Positions 16,434 through 24,276 of a DNA stretch of 64,000 nucleotides are shown here, piece after piece; position 1 is the first letter of the stretch, and every line of letters begins with the position of its first letter. A program made the position numbers and the translations under genes. The DNA lies in the NCBI RefSeq assembly GCF_000936425.1, contig NZ_AVFK01000002.1:62001-126000 (forward strand), written 5' to 3'. Source of the DNA: Skermanella aerolata KACC 11604 (GTDB taxonomy: Bacteria; Pseudomonadota; Alphaproteobacteria; Azospirillales; Azospirillaceae). The notes under the pieces were generated by a model. It did not search any database. It was not told where the DNA came from and was given only the letters and a program-made list of their open reading frames with translations.

Positions 16434-17684
16434 TCAGGGATTGCTGCTGGTCTGGACGACGGGCTGTCCGGGGATCGCGGAGAGCGGGATGGCTGCCAGC
16501 GGGACCGGCGTCACCTTGTCGCCGTCGCGGACGAAGGTGCCGGAGATCGCGATGACCTGCTCGCCCGGCTCGATGCCCTGGCGGATCTCGGCCTTGCCGT
16601 CCGCCTTGAGGCCGACGGTGACGGAGCGGGTCTCCACCACGCCGTCGCGGACGACCTGCACGATGGAGCCTTCCGGGCGGTAGAGCACGGATGAGAGCGG
16701 GACCAGCGTGCCGTCTCGGCGGTCGACTTCCACCGTGCCGCGCGCGAAGGCGCCGATGGCGAGGCCGGGAACGGGGGTTACCGTCAGGCGCACGCTGCCG
16801 AGGCGGGAGGTTCGGTTTACCTCGGGGGAGACGAGGCGGACCTTGGCGGGGACCGGTTCTTCCATGCCGGCCGGGCGGACCAGAGCGGTCTGGCCGGGGC
16901 GGAGGCGGGCCAGAGAGGTTTCCGGCACGTCGGCCTGAACTTCGATGGTGCCGCCGCCGATAATTCGGAACAGCGGGTCGGCGGCGGAGGATACCAGCGC
17001 GCCGAGCCGGGCTTCGCGCCGGCTGATGATGCCGGCGGCGGGGGCCTTGATCTCGGTCCGGGCGAGGCGGACCTGGATCTCGCGCTTCTGGGCTTCGGCC
17101 AGCGCCCTATCGGCTTCGGCGAGGCGGAGGGCGTCCTGGGCGACCAGGACGCGGGCGCGGGCGACCTGGGATGCCGCTTCGCGCTGTTCCAGGTTTTCGG
17201 CGGTGGTGTTGCCGCGCTCGTTCAGCGCCTGGGACCGGGCATAGGCGGCGTCGGCCTGGCGGGAGTTGGCCTCCGCCTCGACGATCTGGTTCCTGGCCTG
17301 GGCGATGGCGGCCAGCGCTCGGGATAGGGACGCGGCGTTCTGGGCGAACTGGGCGTCCAGCATGTCGCGCGACAGCCGGGCGAGCACCTGGCCGCGCTCG
17401 ACGTGATCGCCTTCCTCGGCGAGGAGTTCGGTGATCGCGAGGCCGTCGATCTCGGCCCCGACCATGACTTCGTCACGGGCGACCAGCGTGCCGGTCAGGA
17501 GGATCGTTTCCGCCAGCGTGCCGGACGCGGCTGTAGCGACGCTGACGCTGGGCGGCTTGGGCGTCGCGACGGGGGCTGAGTCGGCGGCGTGGGCGGGACG
17601 GGGCGCCGTGGCGGGAACGCCGAGCAATGCCGCGCACAGCAGCAGCTTGCCGAAGAACGAGAAGCGGTCTTGTGTGCGCAGCAT
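16434..17684 (-). CDS. RND efflux periplasmic adaptor subunit (AcrA-like)
   Basis: The 416-residue protein has a signal peptide ending near PRPAHA-AD (about 34). It then shows the adaptor architecture: beta-barrel and lipoyl halves (GAEIDGLAITELLAEEGD and IKAPAAGIISRREARLG) bracketing an Ala/Gln-rich helical hairpin (about 110-210), and a C-terminal membrane-proximal domain. It links the permease to an outer-membrane factor. It sits 12 bases after the regulator gene. Confidence 0.9.
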   Translation of the reverse strand: MLRTQDRFSFFGKLLLCAALLGVPATAPRPAHAADSAPVATPKPPSVSVATAASGTLAETILLTGTLVARDEVMVGAEIDGLAITELLAEEGDHVERGQVLARLSRDMLDAQFAQNAASLSRALAAIAQARNQIVEAEANSRQADAAYARSQALNERGNTTAENLEQREAASQVARARVLVAQDALRLAEADRALAEAQKREIQVRLARTEIKAPAAGIISRREARLGALVSSAADPLFRIIGGGTIEVQADVPETSLARLRPGQTALVRPAGMEEPVPAKVRLVSPEVNRTSRLGSVRLTVTPVPGLAIGAFARGTVEVDRRDGTLVPLSSVLYRPEGSIVQVVRDGVVETRSVTVGLKADGKAEIRQGIEPGEQVIAISGTFVRDGDKVTPVPLAAIPLSAIPGQPVVQTSSNP

Positions 17685-17696
17685 TGAGTTTTGGCC

Positions 17697-18404
17697 TTAT
17701 GCGGAGGTCGGCAGCGGAGCGGCGGCCGGTTGTGAAGATAGTGTATCGGCGAGTACGACTGTGGATGCGGCGTGGGGACGCAGGAAGCGTTCGAGCATGA
17801 CTTCAAGAACGGCTTCGGTCCTGTCGTCGGTCATGAAATCGGCGATCACACGGTGGGCGACGATGCCGTCGCCCAGCGCCATCAGCATGCGGACGGCGAC
17901 GTCGACGTCAAGGCCGGGATCGACATAACCCTGGGCGATGCCCTGGCGCAGCGCGTGGGCGCATGCGGCGTGGGCCTCGTTGATGTTGCGTTCGAACATG
18001 GTCCGGATTTCCGGATTGCGCAGAGCTTCGGCAATGATCTCGGTGCAGAGCATCGGCGCGTCGCGGCCTTGCATGTCGCGAAGGTAGCAGCGGGCCAGCT
18101 CAATCAGGCCGCGCACCGGGTCTTCGGCGCGCTGGAGCAGGTCGAACAAGGCCGCGTTGCGGACGCGCTCGGCCTCCGCTATCGCGGCGATGATGGCTTC
18201 CTTGCTGCGGAAATAGCGGTAGAGGTTGCCGGCGCTCATGCCGGCTTCGGCGCAGATGTCCTGCATGCTGGCCTTGTGGAAACCGGAGCGCGCGAAGCAC
18301 GCCATTGCGGCGGCGAGAATCCGCTGCTGCTGCGCCTCGCGGGCGTCGATCGCTGTTGCCGATGCCGTAGATGCCGGAGCGTCGTCCTTGCCGCCCTGTC
18401 CCAT
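17697..18404 (-). CDS. TetR/AcrR family repressor of the RND operon
   Basis: This regulator has 235 residues. The helix-turn-helix is clear: ILAAAMACFARSGFHKASM, then DICAEAGMSAGNLYRYFRSK with the family's YRYF recognition helix. The C-terminal part is the helical ligand-binding and dimer domain. It is first in the operon with the efflux genes and lies just behind a palindromic site at 18432-18449. It is therefore probably a local, drug-responsive autorepressor. Confidence 0.9.
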   Translation of the reverse strand: MGQGGKDDAPASTASATAIDAREAQQQRILAAAMACFARSGFHKASMQDICAEAGMSAGNLYRYFRSKEAIIAAIAEAERVRNAALFDLLQRAEDPVRGLIELARCYLRDMQGRDAPMLCTEIIAEALRNPEIRTMFERNINEAHAACAHALRQGIAQGYVDPGLDVDVAVRMLMALGDGIVAHRVIADFMTDDRTEAVLEVMLERFLRPHAASTVVLADTLSSQPAAAPLPTSA

Positions 18405-18431
18405 GCCCTGAATGCCGTCCTGCCAGATGAG

Positions 18432-18449
18432 AGTGAACGTTCATTCACT
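18432..18449 (-). promoter_or_regulatory. Likely TetR-family operator
   Basis: AGTGAA (18432-18437) and TTCACT (18444-18449) form an inverted repeat around a nested perfect palindrome, TGAACGTTCA. It lies 28 bases before the regulator's ATG. Its TGAAC/GTTCA half-sites match the general pattern of operators for AcrR-like regulators of RND pumps. Confidence 0.65.
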
Positions 18450-18497
18450 TACAATGTCCGCTAAATGGCGTCAAGGGGGACGGCAGCGGGGCGCCAT

Positions 18498-18529
18498 GAA
18501 AAAAGGCCGGCGCATCGCTGCGCCGGCCT
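18498..18529 (-). terminator. Rho-independent terminator of the fasciclin gene
   Basis: An 11-base perfect stem (18504-18514 with 18519-18529) and a four-base loop are followed on the minus strand by a run of six T residues. It lies 25 bases after the fasciclin stop codon. Confidence 0.85.
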
Positions 18530-18554
18530 GGGGAGGGTTGGCGTTGCCGGGGCG

Positions 18555-19829
18555 TTAGCGGACCAGGGCTTCCTGGACGCCTTCCGGGATCAGCACGGTG
18601 TCGATGCCGTGGACGAAGCCGTTGCCGGTGCGGATGTCGCCGACGGTGATCGCTGCGGGGGAGGCGTCGGCTGGGCGCTGGGAGTTGCCCGTGGTGGTGC
18701 CGGCGGTCTGTGTATTGGTCTGGTTGGCGCTGGACGGAGTTGCCGATTCGGCCTGACGCAGCGGCGGCAGGGCCTCGCTGACGGCGGTGCGGGCGGCGGC
18801 GCGGTCGTTGTTCTGAAGCGCCTGGGTCGCGCGGTCGATGGCGCTGCCGGCCTGCTGGAGCGGCTGGCGGTCAGTGGTCTGGAGCTGGCCGCGGTCGATG
18901 GCCTGACGGGCGCGGGCGAGTTGGTCGCGGGCCGGCTGGTTGTCCTGGGACTCGCCGGTGAGCGCCTGATTGGCGTTCTCCAGGGCGCTGAGCGCGTCGG
19001 TCAGGTCCTGGTTGGCGGCTGATGGCGTGGGTGCGGGGGCCGGGGCGGATTCGGTCGAGGTCGCGGTAGCAGTGCGGGACTGCGGCGTCGCTTGCGGCTG
19101 CGGCTCGCCGATGCTGAGGCGCGGACGGCCGTTGGTCAGCGACACGTCGATCGGATCGCCGCCCATCGCCTTGATGTCGGACGGGAACTGGGTCGAGGCG
19201 TAGCTGTGGCCTTCGACCACGTGCTGGGCGAGGATCGCGCGTAGCTGGTCGCGGTGCTGCTCCTGACCGAGCTGGTCGAGCGTCGCCTGCGGCAGCTTCT
19301 CGAACGCGGCGTTGGTCGGCGCGAACAGGGTGTGCTGGCCGGAGCGGCTGAGGGTGTCGGCGAGGCCGGCTGTTTCGATCAGCTTCGCCAGCGTGCTGAA
19401 CTGCGGGTTGTTGCGCAGGGCGGCCACGAGGTTGTCGGCCTGGATCGGCGCCTGTTCCGGATTGGCGCTGCGCGCGGTGCTGCTGTTCTGGTTGTCCGGG
19501 CCGCCGAGGAAGGCGGGGGCGGGCGTTTCCTTGGTGGTCTGAGCGCCGCCGGGGAGCTTGGCTTCGGCTTCCACCAGGAGCTGGCGGCACTGCATCACGT
19601 TGCCGCCGGTGGCGGCGTCGCGGGCACGCAGGATGAGCTGCTCGAGCTGTTCCTTCTGCGTGCCGGCCTGGAGCTTATCCACGCGGTTGGCGACCTCGCC
19701 GACGTCAAGCTGGGTGCAGGAGGCGGGCTGGAGGTTCTGCTGTGTGTTGGTGGAGGTCTGGGCCTGGACGGTCCCCATGGTCCCCACACCGAGCGCGATG
19801 GCGGCTGCGCCGAGCATCAACCTGTTCAT
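18555..19829 (-). CDS. Secreted fasciclin (FAS1) domain protein with a large insertion
   Basis: The protein has 424 residues: signal peptide 1-23 (ending VQA), a helical region with two cysteines (38, 81), then a FAS1 domain from about 132 (NLVAALRNNPQFSTLAKLI, HTLFAPTNAAFEKLP, LAQHVVEGHSY). The domain is broken after about residue 240 by about 150 residues of Gln/Ala/Thr-rich sequence containing a helical repeat-like block. It finishes at 393-416 with the conserved last strand (ITVGDIRTGNGFVHGIDTVLIP). FAS1 domains usually mediate adhesion. The ATG at 19829, preceded by AAGGATGAGG, is preferred over 19862. Confidence 0.85.
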   Translation of the reverse strand: MNRLMLGAAAIALGVGTMGTVQAQTSTNTQQNLQPASCTQLDVGEVANRVDKLQAGTQKEQLEQLILRARDAATGGNVMQCRQLLVEAEAKLPGGAQTTKETPAPAFLGGPDNQNSSTARSANPEQAPIQADNLVAALRNNPQFSTLAKLIETAGLADTLSRSGQHTLFAPTNAAFEKLPQATLDQLGQEQHRDQLRAILAQHVVEGHSYASTQFPSDIKAMGGDPIDVSLTNGRPRLSIGEPQPQATPQSRTATATSTESAPAPAPTPSAANQDLTDALSALENANQALTGESQDNQPARDQLARARQAIDRGQLQTTDRQPLQQAGSAIDRATQALQNNDRAAARTAVSEALPPLRQAESATPSSANQTNTQTAGTTTGNSQRPADASPAAITVGDIRTGNGFVHGIDTVLIPEGVQEALVR

Positions 19830-19927
19830 ATCCTCATCCTTCGCAATTTTGATTCTTGACAAGCATCAAGGTGCTCTGGATGAGACAACAACGGAACTAA
19901 GCTTGTAGTTCCGTCTGATAACGCAAC

Positions 19928-20857
19928 TTATCCGCCGGAGAGGACGTGCAGGGACGCGTCCCAGTACGGCACCGGACCGAACCGTCCGGCGAGAAAGTCG
20001 ACGAAGACCCGAACTTTGGGCGACAGGTGGCGGCTGTGCGGGTAGACGGCGTGGACGGCGCCGCTGTCGTTGGCGGCGAACTCCGTCAGCGCCATGTCGA
20101 GCTGGCCGCGCGCGATCTGCTCGCCGAGCAGGAACGTCGGCAGCATGGCGAGGCCTTGGCCGGCGAGGGCGGCTTCGCGCAGGACGTCTCCGTTGTTGAC
20201 CCGGAGCGTGCCGGACACCTTGACCGCGCAGGGCTTGCCGGCGACCGTGAAGTGCCATTGGTCGGACGGCGAGGCGTTGGTGTAGAGCAAGCAGTTGTGA
20301 TGGGCGAGGTCGTCCGGGTGCGCCGGACGGCCGTGTTTCCTGAAATAGGCCGGCGTTCCGACGACGACGTTGCGGTTGACCGCCAGCCGGCGGGCCACGA
20401 GGCTGCTGTCGCGCAGCCGCCCGATGCGGACCGCGACGTCGTAGCCGTCCTCGATCAGGTCGACGAAGCGGTCGTTCAGGTCCATGTCGATTTCCAGGCC
20501 GGGGTGTCGGCGCAGGAACTCGGCGATGGCGGGGGCGAGGTGGATCATGCCGAACGACATCGGCGCGTTGATCTTGAGCGTGCCGCGCGGCTCGGCATGG
20601 AGGTCGGCGACGGCGCGTTCCGCTTCCTCGACATCGGCGACGATCCGGGCGCAGCGCTCGTAGAAGGCCTGTCCTACCTCGGTGACGCTGAGGCTTCGGG
20701 TCGTCCGGTTGAGCAAACGGGCACCGAGGCGGTTTTCCAGCTCGGTCATGCGCCGGCTGACCGCCGACTTGGAGACGCCCAGCTTGTCGGCGGCGGCGGT
20801 GAAGCTGCGGGTGTCGACCACGCGCAGGAAAGCCAGCATGTCGTCGAGCCGGTCCAT
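19928..20857 (-). CDS. LysR family transcriptional regulator
   Basis: This 309-residue regulator has an N-terminal winged helix (MLAFLRVVDTRSFTAAADKL, then GVSKSAVSRRMTELENRLG) and a periplasmic-binding-protein-like effector domain. It belongs to the large group annotated near oxidative or quinone-stress genes. It is divergent from wrbA, with about 157 bases between the two starts and a candidate LysR box in that gap. It probably senses a quinone or electrophile and activates the wrbA-led genes. The frame extends to 20908 without a plausible start. Confidence 0.88.
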   Translation of the reverse strand: MDRLDDMLAFLRVVDTRSFTAAADKLGVSKSAVSRRMTELENRLGARLLNRTTRSLSVTEVGQAFYERCARIVADVEEAERAVADLHAEPRGTLKINAPMSFGMIHLAPAIAEFLRRHPGLEIDMDLNDRFVDLIEDGYDVAVRIGRLRDSSLVARRLAVNRNVVVGTPAYFRKHGRPAHPDDLAHHNCLLYTNASPSDQWHFTVAGKPCAVKVSGTLRVNNGDVLREAALAGQGLAMLPTFLLGEQIARGQLDMALTEFAANDSGAVHAVYPHSRHLSPKVRVFVDFLAGRFGPVPYWDASLHVLSGG

Positions 20858-20886
20858 GGCAGCGGGTTCCTGATTGTTGCGCCTGG

Positions 20887-20909
20887 ATTGTTGCGTTGGA
20901 CAAAACAAT
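20887..20909. promoter_or_regulatory. Candidate LysR-type binding site
   Basis: ATTGTT (20887-20892) and AACAAT (20904-20909) form a perfect inverted repeat spaced by 11 bases, which is LysR T-N11-A geometry. A further direct copy of ATTGTTGCG lies at 20873-20881. It sits between the divergent LysR gene and wrbA, about 105 bases before wrbA. Confidence 0.6.
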
Positions 20910-21014
20910 CAAGTTCGAGATTGGGCTATTATCGGTTCCGGCGCAACGCCCTATCTTCAGTCGGGTCAGGGCGGCGGATCGCCGCCGACGGAATTCAAAT
21001 TTGGGAGACGAGAC

Positions 21015-21617
21015 ATGGCGAAGGTCCTGGTACTCTATTACAGCACCTATGGTCACATCGAGACGATGGCCGGCGCCGTCGCCGAGGGCGCGCGGTCGGT
21101 TCCCGGTACCGAAGTCACGATCAAGCGGGTGCCCGAGCTGATGCCGCCGGATGTCGCCGCCAAGGCCGGCGTCAAGCTGGATCAGGCCGCTCCGGTCGCC
21201 AATCCGGCCGAACTGGCCGACTACGACGCCATCATCTTCGGCACGCCGACCCGTTTCGGCAACATGGCGGCGCAGATGCGCAACTTCCTCGACCAGACCG
21301 GCGGTCTGTGGGCGCAGGGCAAGCTGATCGGCAAGGTCGGCAGCGTGTTCGCTTCCAGCGCCACCCAGCACGGCGGCCAGGAAAGCACCATCCTGTCGTT
21401 CCACACGACGCTGCTGCACCAGGGCATGGTGATCGTCGGGCTGCCGTACAGCTTCGCAGGCCAGATGAACATGGACGAGATCACCGGCGGCTCGCCCTAT
21501 GGCGCCACCACGCTGGCCAAGGGCGACGGTTCGCGCCAGCCCAGCGCCAACGAGCTGGACGGCGCCCGCTTCCAGGGCCGCCACGTCGCAGAGATCGCCG
21601 CGAAGCTGCACGGCTGA
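21015..21617 (+). CDS. wrbA: NAD(P)H:quinone oxidoreductase, type IV (WrbA)
   Basis: The 200-residue flavodoxin-like FMN enzyme reduces quinones by two electrons, avoiding semiquinone radicals. The FMN phosphate loop is [12 protein letters not shown] (9-20). The family signatures [20 protein letters not shown] and [12 protein letters not shown] are both present. Length is typical of WrbA. The ATG follows GAGACGAGAC. It is the first gene of a group with the glutathionyl-hydroquinone reductase and pirin genes and is divergent from the LysR gene. Confidence 0.95.
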   Translation: MAKVLVLYYSTYGHIETMAGAVAEGARSVPGTEVTIKRVPELMPPDVAAKAGVKLDQAAPVANPAELADYDAIIFGTPTRFGNMAAQMRNFLDQTGGLWAQGKLIGKVGSVFASSATQHGGQESTILSFHTTLLHQGMVIVGLPYSFAGQMNMDEITGGSPYGATTLAKGDGSRQPSANELDGARFQGRHVAEIAAKLHG

Positions 21618-21667
21618 TACTTCACGGCTGAAATCGGGGCACCACGCGGCAGGAAAGGACGACGACG

Positions 21668-22627
21668 ATGGGTTTGCTGATCGACGGACGCTGGCAGGAC
21701 CAGTGGTACGACACGAAATCGACCGGCGGCGCGTTCAAGCGGCAGGAGAGCGCGTTCCGGAACTGGATCACCGCCGACGGCTCGTCGGGGTTCAAGGCGG
21801 AACCGGGACGCTATCACCTTTATGTGTCGCTGGCCTGCCCGTGGGCGCACCGCACCCTGATCTTCCGCAAGCTGAAGAAGCTTGCAGACGCGATCACCGT
21901 CTCGGTGGTCGAGCCGCTGATGCTGGAGAACGGCTGGGAGCTGGCGCCGGACGCCGACTCCGTCAACGGCAAGAGCTTCCTGTACCAGGTCTATACGGAA
22001 GTGAAGCCCGACATGTCGGGCCGGGTCACGGTGCCGGTGCTGTGGGACAAGCAGAAGCGGACCATCGTCAGCAACGAGTCGGCCGAGATCATCCGGATGC
22101 TGAACTCGGAGTTCGATGCCTTCGGCGACGCCTCGCTGGACTTCTACCCCGAGGACCTGCGGGGCGAGATCGACGAGATCAACGCCTATGTCTACGACCG
22201 GGTCAACAACGGCGTCTACAAGGCCGGCTTCGCCACGGATCAGGCGGTCTACGAAGAAGCCTTCGACCGGCTGTTCGAGGCGCTGGATAGTCTGGAGGAA
22301 CGGCTGGGGCGGCAGCGCTGGCTGGCCGGGAACCGGCAGACGGAGGCCGATTGGCGCCTGTTCACGACGCTAGTCCGGTTCGACCCGGTCTATGTCGGGC
22401 ACTTCAAATGCAACCTGCGGCGCATCCAGGACTACCCGAACCTGTCCAACTACCTGCGGGATCTTTATCAGACCGGCGGCGTCGCGGAGACGGTCAGCTT
22501 CGACCACATCAAGCGGCATTACTACGGCAGCCACAAGACCATCAACCCGACCGGCATCGTTCCCAAGGGACCGGCGCTCGATTACGACGCTCCCCATGAC
22601 AGGGGCCGGTTCGATACTCAGGACTGA
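21668..22627 (+). CDS. Glutathionyl-hydroquinone reductase (GST Xi/Omega-like, YqjG family)
   Basis: The 319-residue protein has the catalytic CPWAH motif with Cys57 (LYVSLACPWAHRTLIF) and the GST-like C-terminal helical domain (YDRVNNGVYKAGFA; RWLAGNRQTEADWRLF). Such enzymes use glutathione to release free hydroquinone from glutathionyl-hydroquinones. It lies 50 bases after wrbA and 5 bases before the pirin gene. Two quinone-handling enzymes in a row support a shared detoxification role. Confidence 0.92.
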   Translation: MGLLIDGRWQDQWYDTKSTGGAFKRQESAFRNWITADGSSGFKAEPGRYHLYVSLACPWAHRTLIFRKLKKLADAITVSVVEPLMLENGWELAPDADSVNGKSFLYQVYTEVKPDMSGRVTVPVLWDKQKRTIVSNESAEIIRMLNSEFDAFGDASLDFYPEDLRGEIDEINAYVYDRVNNGVYKAGFATDQAVYEEAFDRLFEALDSLEERLGRQRWLAGNRQTEADWRLFTTLVRFDPVYVGHFKCNLRRIQDYPNLSNYLRDLYQTGGVAETVSFDHIKRHYYGSHKTINPTGIVPKGPALDYDAPHDRGRFDTQD

Positions 22628-22632
22628 CGACG

Positions 22633-23337
22633 ATGATCGAGGTTATTCCCTTCGCTTCCCTGGGGCGGTTCGACAACGAGTGGCTGGCCGCCCGCTATCA
22701 TTTCAGCTTCGCCAACTACCGCCATCGCGAGCGCGACGGCCTTGGCCCGCTTCTGGTATGGAACGACGACACGATCCAGCCGGGCACCGGCTTTCCGCGC
22801 CATGGCCACCGCGACATGGAGATCATCACCTATGTCCGCGAGGGTGCGATCACCCATGAGGACCATCTTGGCAATGTCGGCCGGACAGAGGCCGGCGACG
22901 TTCAGGTGATGAGCGCCGGCAAGGGCATCCTGCACGCTGAGTTCAACAAGGAGGCGGAGCCGGCCCGGATCTTCCAGATCTGGATCATGCCGGACGCCGA
23001 GGGGCACAAGCCCCGCTGGGAAACCAAGGCGTTCCCCAAGGGCGAGGCGGCAGGACGGCTGGTCGTCCTGGCGTCGGGACGCGAGGGCGACGGTGACAAG
23101 GGCGCCCTGGCGATCAACCAGGACGCGGCGCTGCTGGGAGCGACGCTACCGGCGGGAACGACGGTCACCCACGCGATCGGGCAGGGGCGGCAGGCCTATC
23201 TGGTGGTCGCGCGCGGCACGGTCCGGGTCAACGGAACGCAAGTCGGCGAGCGCGACGGAGCGGTGGTGTCCGGTGAGAGCGCCATCGCCATCGAGGCGGT
23301 CGGGGAGGCCGAATTGCTTATAGCGGATCTGCCCTAA
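22633..23337 (+). CDS. Pirin family bicupin protein (YhaK-like)
   Basis: The protein has 234 residues. The metal-binding cupin motif is GFPRHGHRDMEIITYV, and the second cupin half is degraded, as in YhaK-type pirins. Some pirins have quercetin 2,3-dioxygenase activity and others act as redox-linked regulators. It starts five bases after the previous stop, so it is cotranscribed with wrbA and the hydroquinone reductase. A role in quinone or flavonoid stress is inferred from that context. Confidence 0.88.
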   Translation: MIEVIPFASLGRFDNEWLAARYHFSFANYRHRERDGLGPLLVWNDDTIQPGTGFPRHGHRDMEIITYVREGAITHEDHLGNVGRTEAGDVQVMSAGKGILHAEFNKEAEPARIFQIWIMPDAEGHKPRWETKAFPKGEAAGRLVVLASGREGDGDKGALAINQDAALLGATLPAGTTVTHAIGQGRQAYLVVARGTVRVNGTQVGERDGAVVSGESAIAIEAVGEAELLIADLP

Positions 23338-23446
23338 AGCCGAGGTTCTCGGCGGTGAGTGCGGTGCAGCATGTTAACTTTCAATAAATTTGATACAGCC
23401 ATACTCGGGCATCCAAGCGCACTAGATTCGCAGGTAAAGTTCCGCA

Positions 23447-24175
23447 ATGTCGGCAAAGCCATTCACCGCTGAACTGCAACGCCTGGGCCTGCCGCTGCGG
23501 CATGCTGCCCATGCCGAACCGGAGGCGCCGCAGTCCGCGCCGGCAGCCTTGCCATCGCCGGCGATCGCCGACGCCTCACCCGCCGAGTTCATGGCGGCGA
23601 TCGACAGGATCGAACGGCGGCTGGACGAACTGGCGGCGCTCCAGCCGGCCCCTGCCGCCCCGGCGGAGGTCGGCCCCGACGTGGCCGATCTCCAGCGGCG
23701 CATCCAGGACACCCAGGTCGAGATCGCGGCGCTTCGCCATCCCAAGGCCGAGCAGGACCGGCTGGTAGTGGCGGGGGAGGAACTGGCCGCCATCGTCAGC
23801 GCCACCGAGACCGCCACCAACGGCGTGCTGAGCGCCGCCGAACTGATCGAGAAGACGGCTGTTGCGATGAAGGCCCGGCTGTCCGACGTGGCGGACAAGC
23901 GTGACCTCGACCTGATGATGGACGCCGTCGTCAGCATCTTCGAAGCGTGCAACTTCCAGGACATTACCGGCCAGCGGATCGGCAAGGTCGTGCGGACGCT
24001 CGACTTCATCGAGGAGCGGGTGGTCGCCATGATCCAGACCTGGGGAGCCGAAGCCTTCGCCCATCTGCCCCATAGCGTGGAAGTGCCGGTGGCGGAGGAG
24101 GCGAAGCTGCTGAACGGGCCGCAGTTGCAGGGCAAGGCGATCAGTCAGGCCGAGATCGACGCGCTGTTCGACTGA
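23447..24175 (+). CDS. cheZ: CheZ-family CheY-P phosphatase
   Basis: This 242-residue helical protein carries the CheZ catalytic motif. NFQDITGQRIGK places Asp172 and Gln176 at the same spacing as the catalytic Asp143 and Gln147 of E. coli CheZ. The preceding helix (ISFxE-like VVSIFEACNF) continues the four-helix bundle. The first 75 residues are Pro/Ala-rich and probably disordered. The last 11 residues, ISQAEIDALFD, resemble the CheY-binding peptide at the N terminus of FliM. No other flagellar or chemotaxis gene is adjacent. Confidence 0.82.
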   Translation: MSAKPFTAELQRLGLPLRHAAHAEPEAPQSAPAALPSPAIADASPAEFMAAIDRIERRLDELAALQPAPAAPAEVGPDVADLQRRIQDTQVEIAALRHPKAEQDRLVVAGEELAAIVSATETATNGVLSAAELIEKTAVAMKARLSDVADKRDLDLMMDAVVSIFEACNFQDITGQRIGKVVRTLDFIEERVVAMIQTWGAEAFAHLPHSVEVPVAEEAKLLNGPQLQGKAISQAEIDALFD

Positions 24176-24213
24176 CGCCAGGGGTCGAAGAGCTCGACCG
24201 GCGGTCGGTAAGT

Positions 24214-24270
24214 GTTGGGCCACGGCCCAACCTACGCAGCAGAAGCCTGTAGGTTGGGCCGTGGCCCAAC
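24214..24270. repeat. Palindromic repeat, family A, copy 2
   Basis: Arms 24214-24235 and 24249-24270 flank a 13-base spacer. The spacer and outer flank show this copy is in the opposite orientation to copies 3 and 4. The flank includes the small palindrome GACCGGCGGTC. It lies between the convergent cheZ and hybrid-kinase genes. Confidence 0.85.
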
Positions 24271-24276
24271 ACTTGC

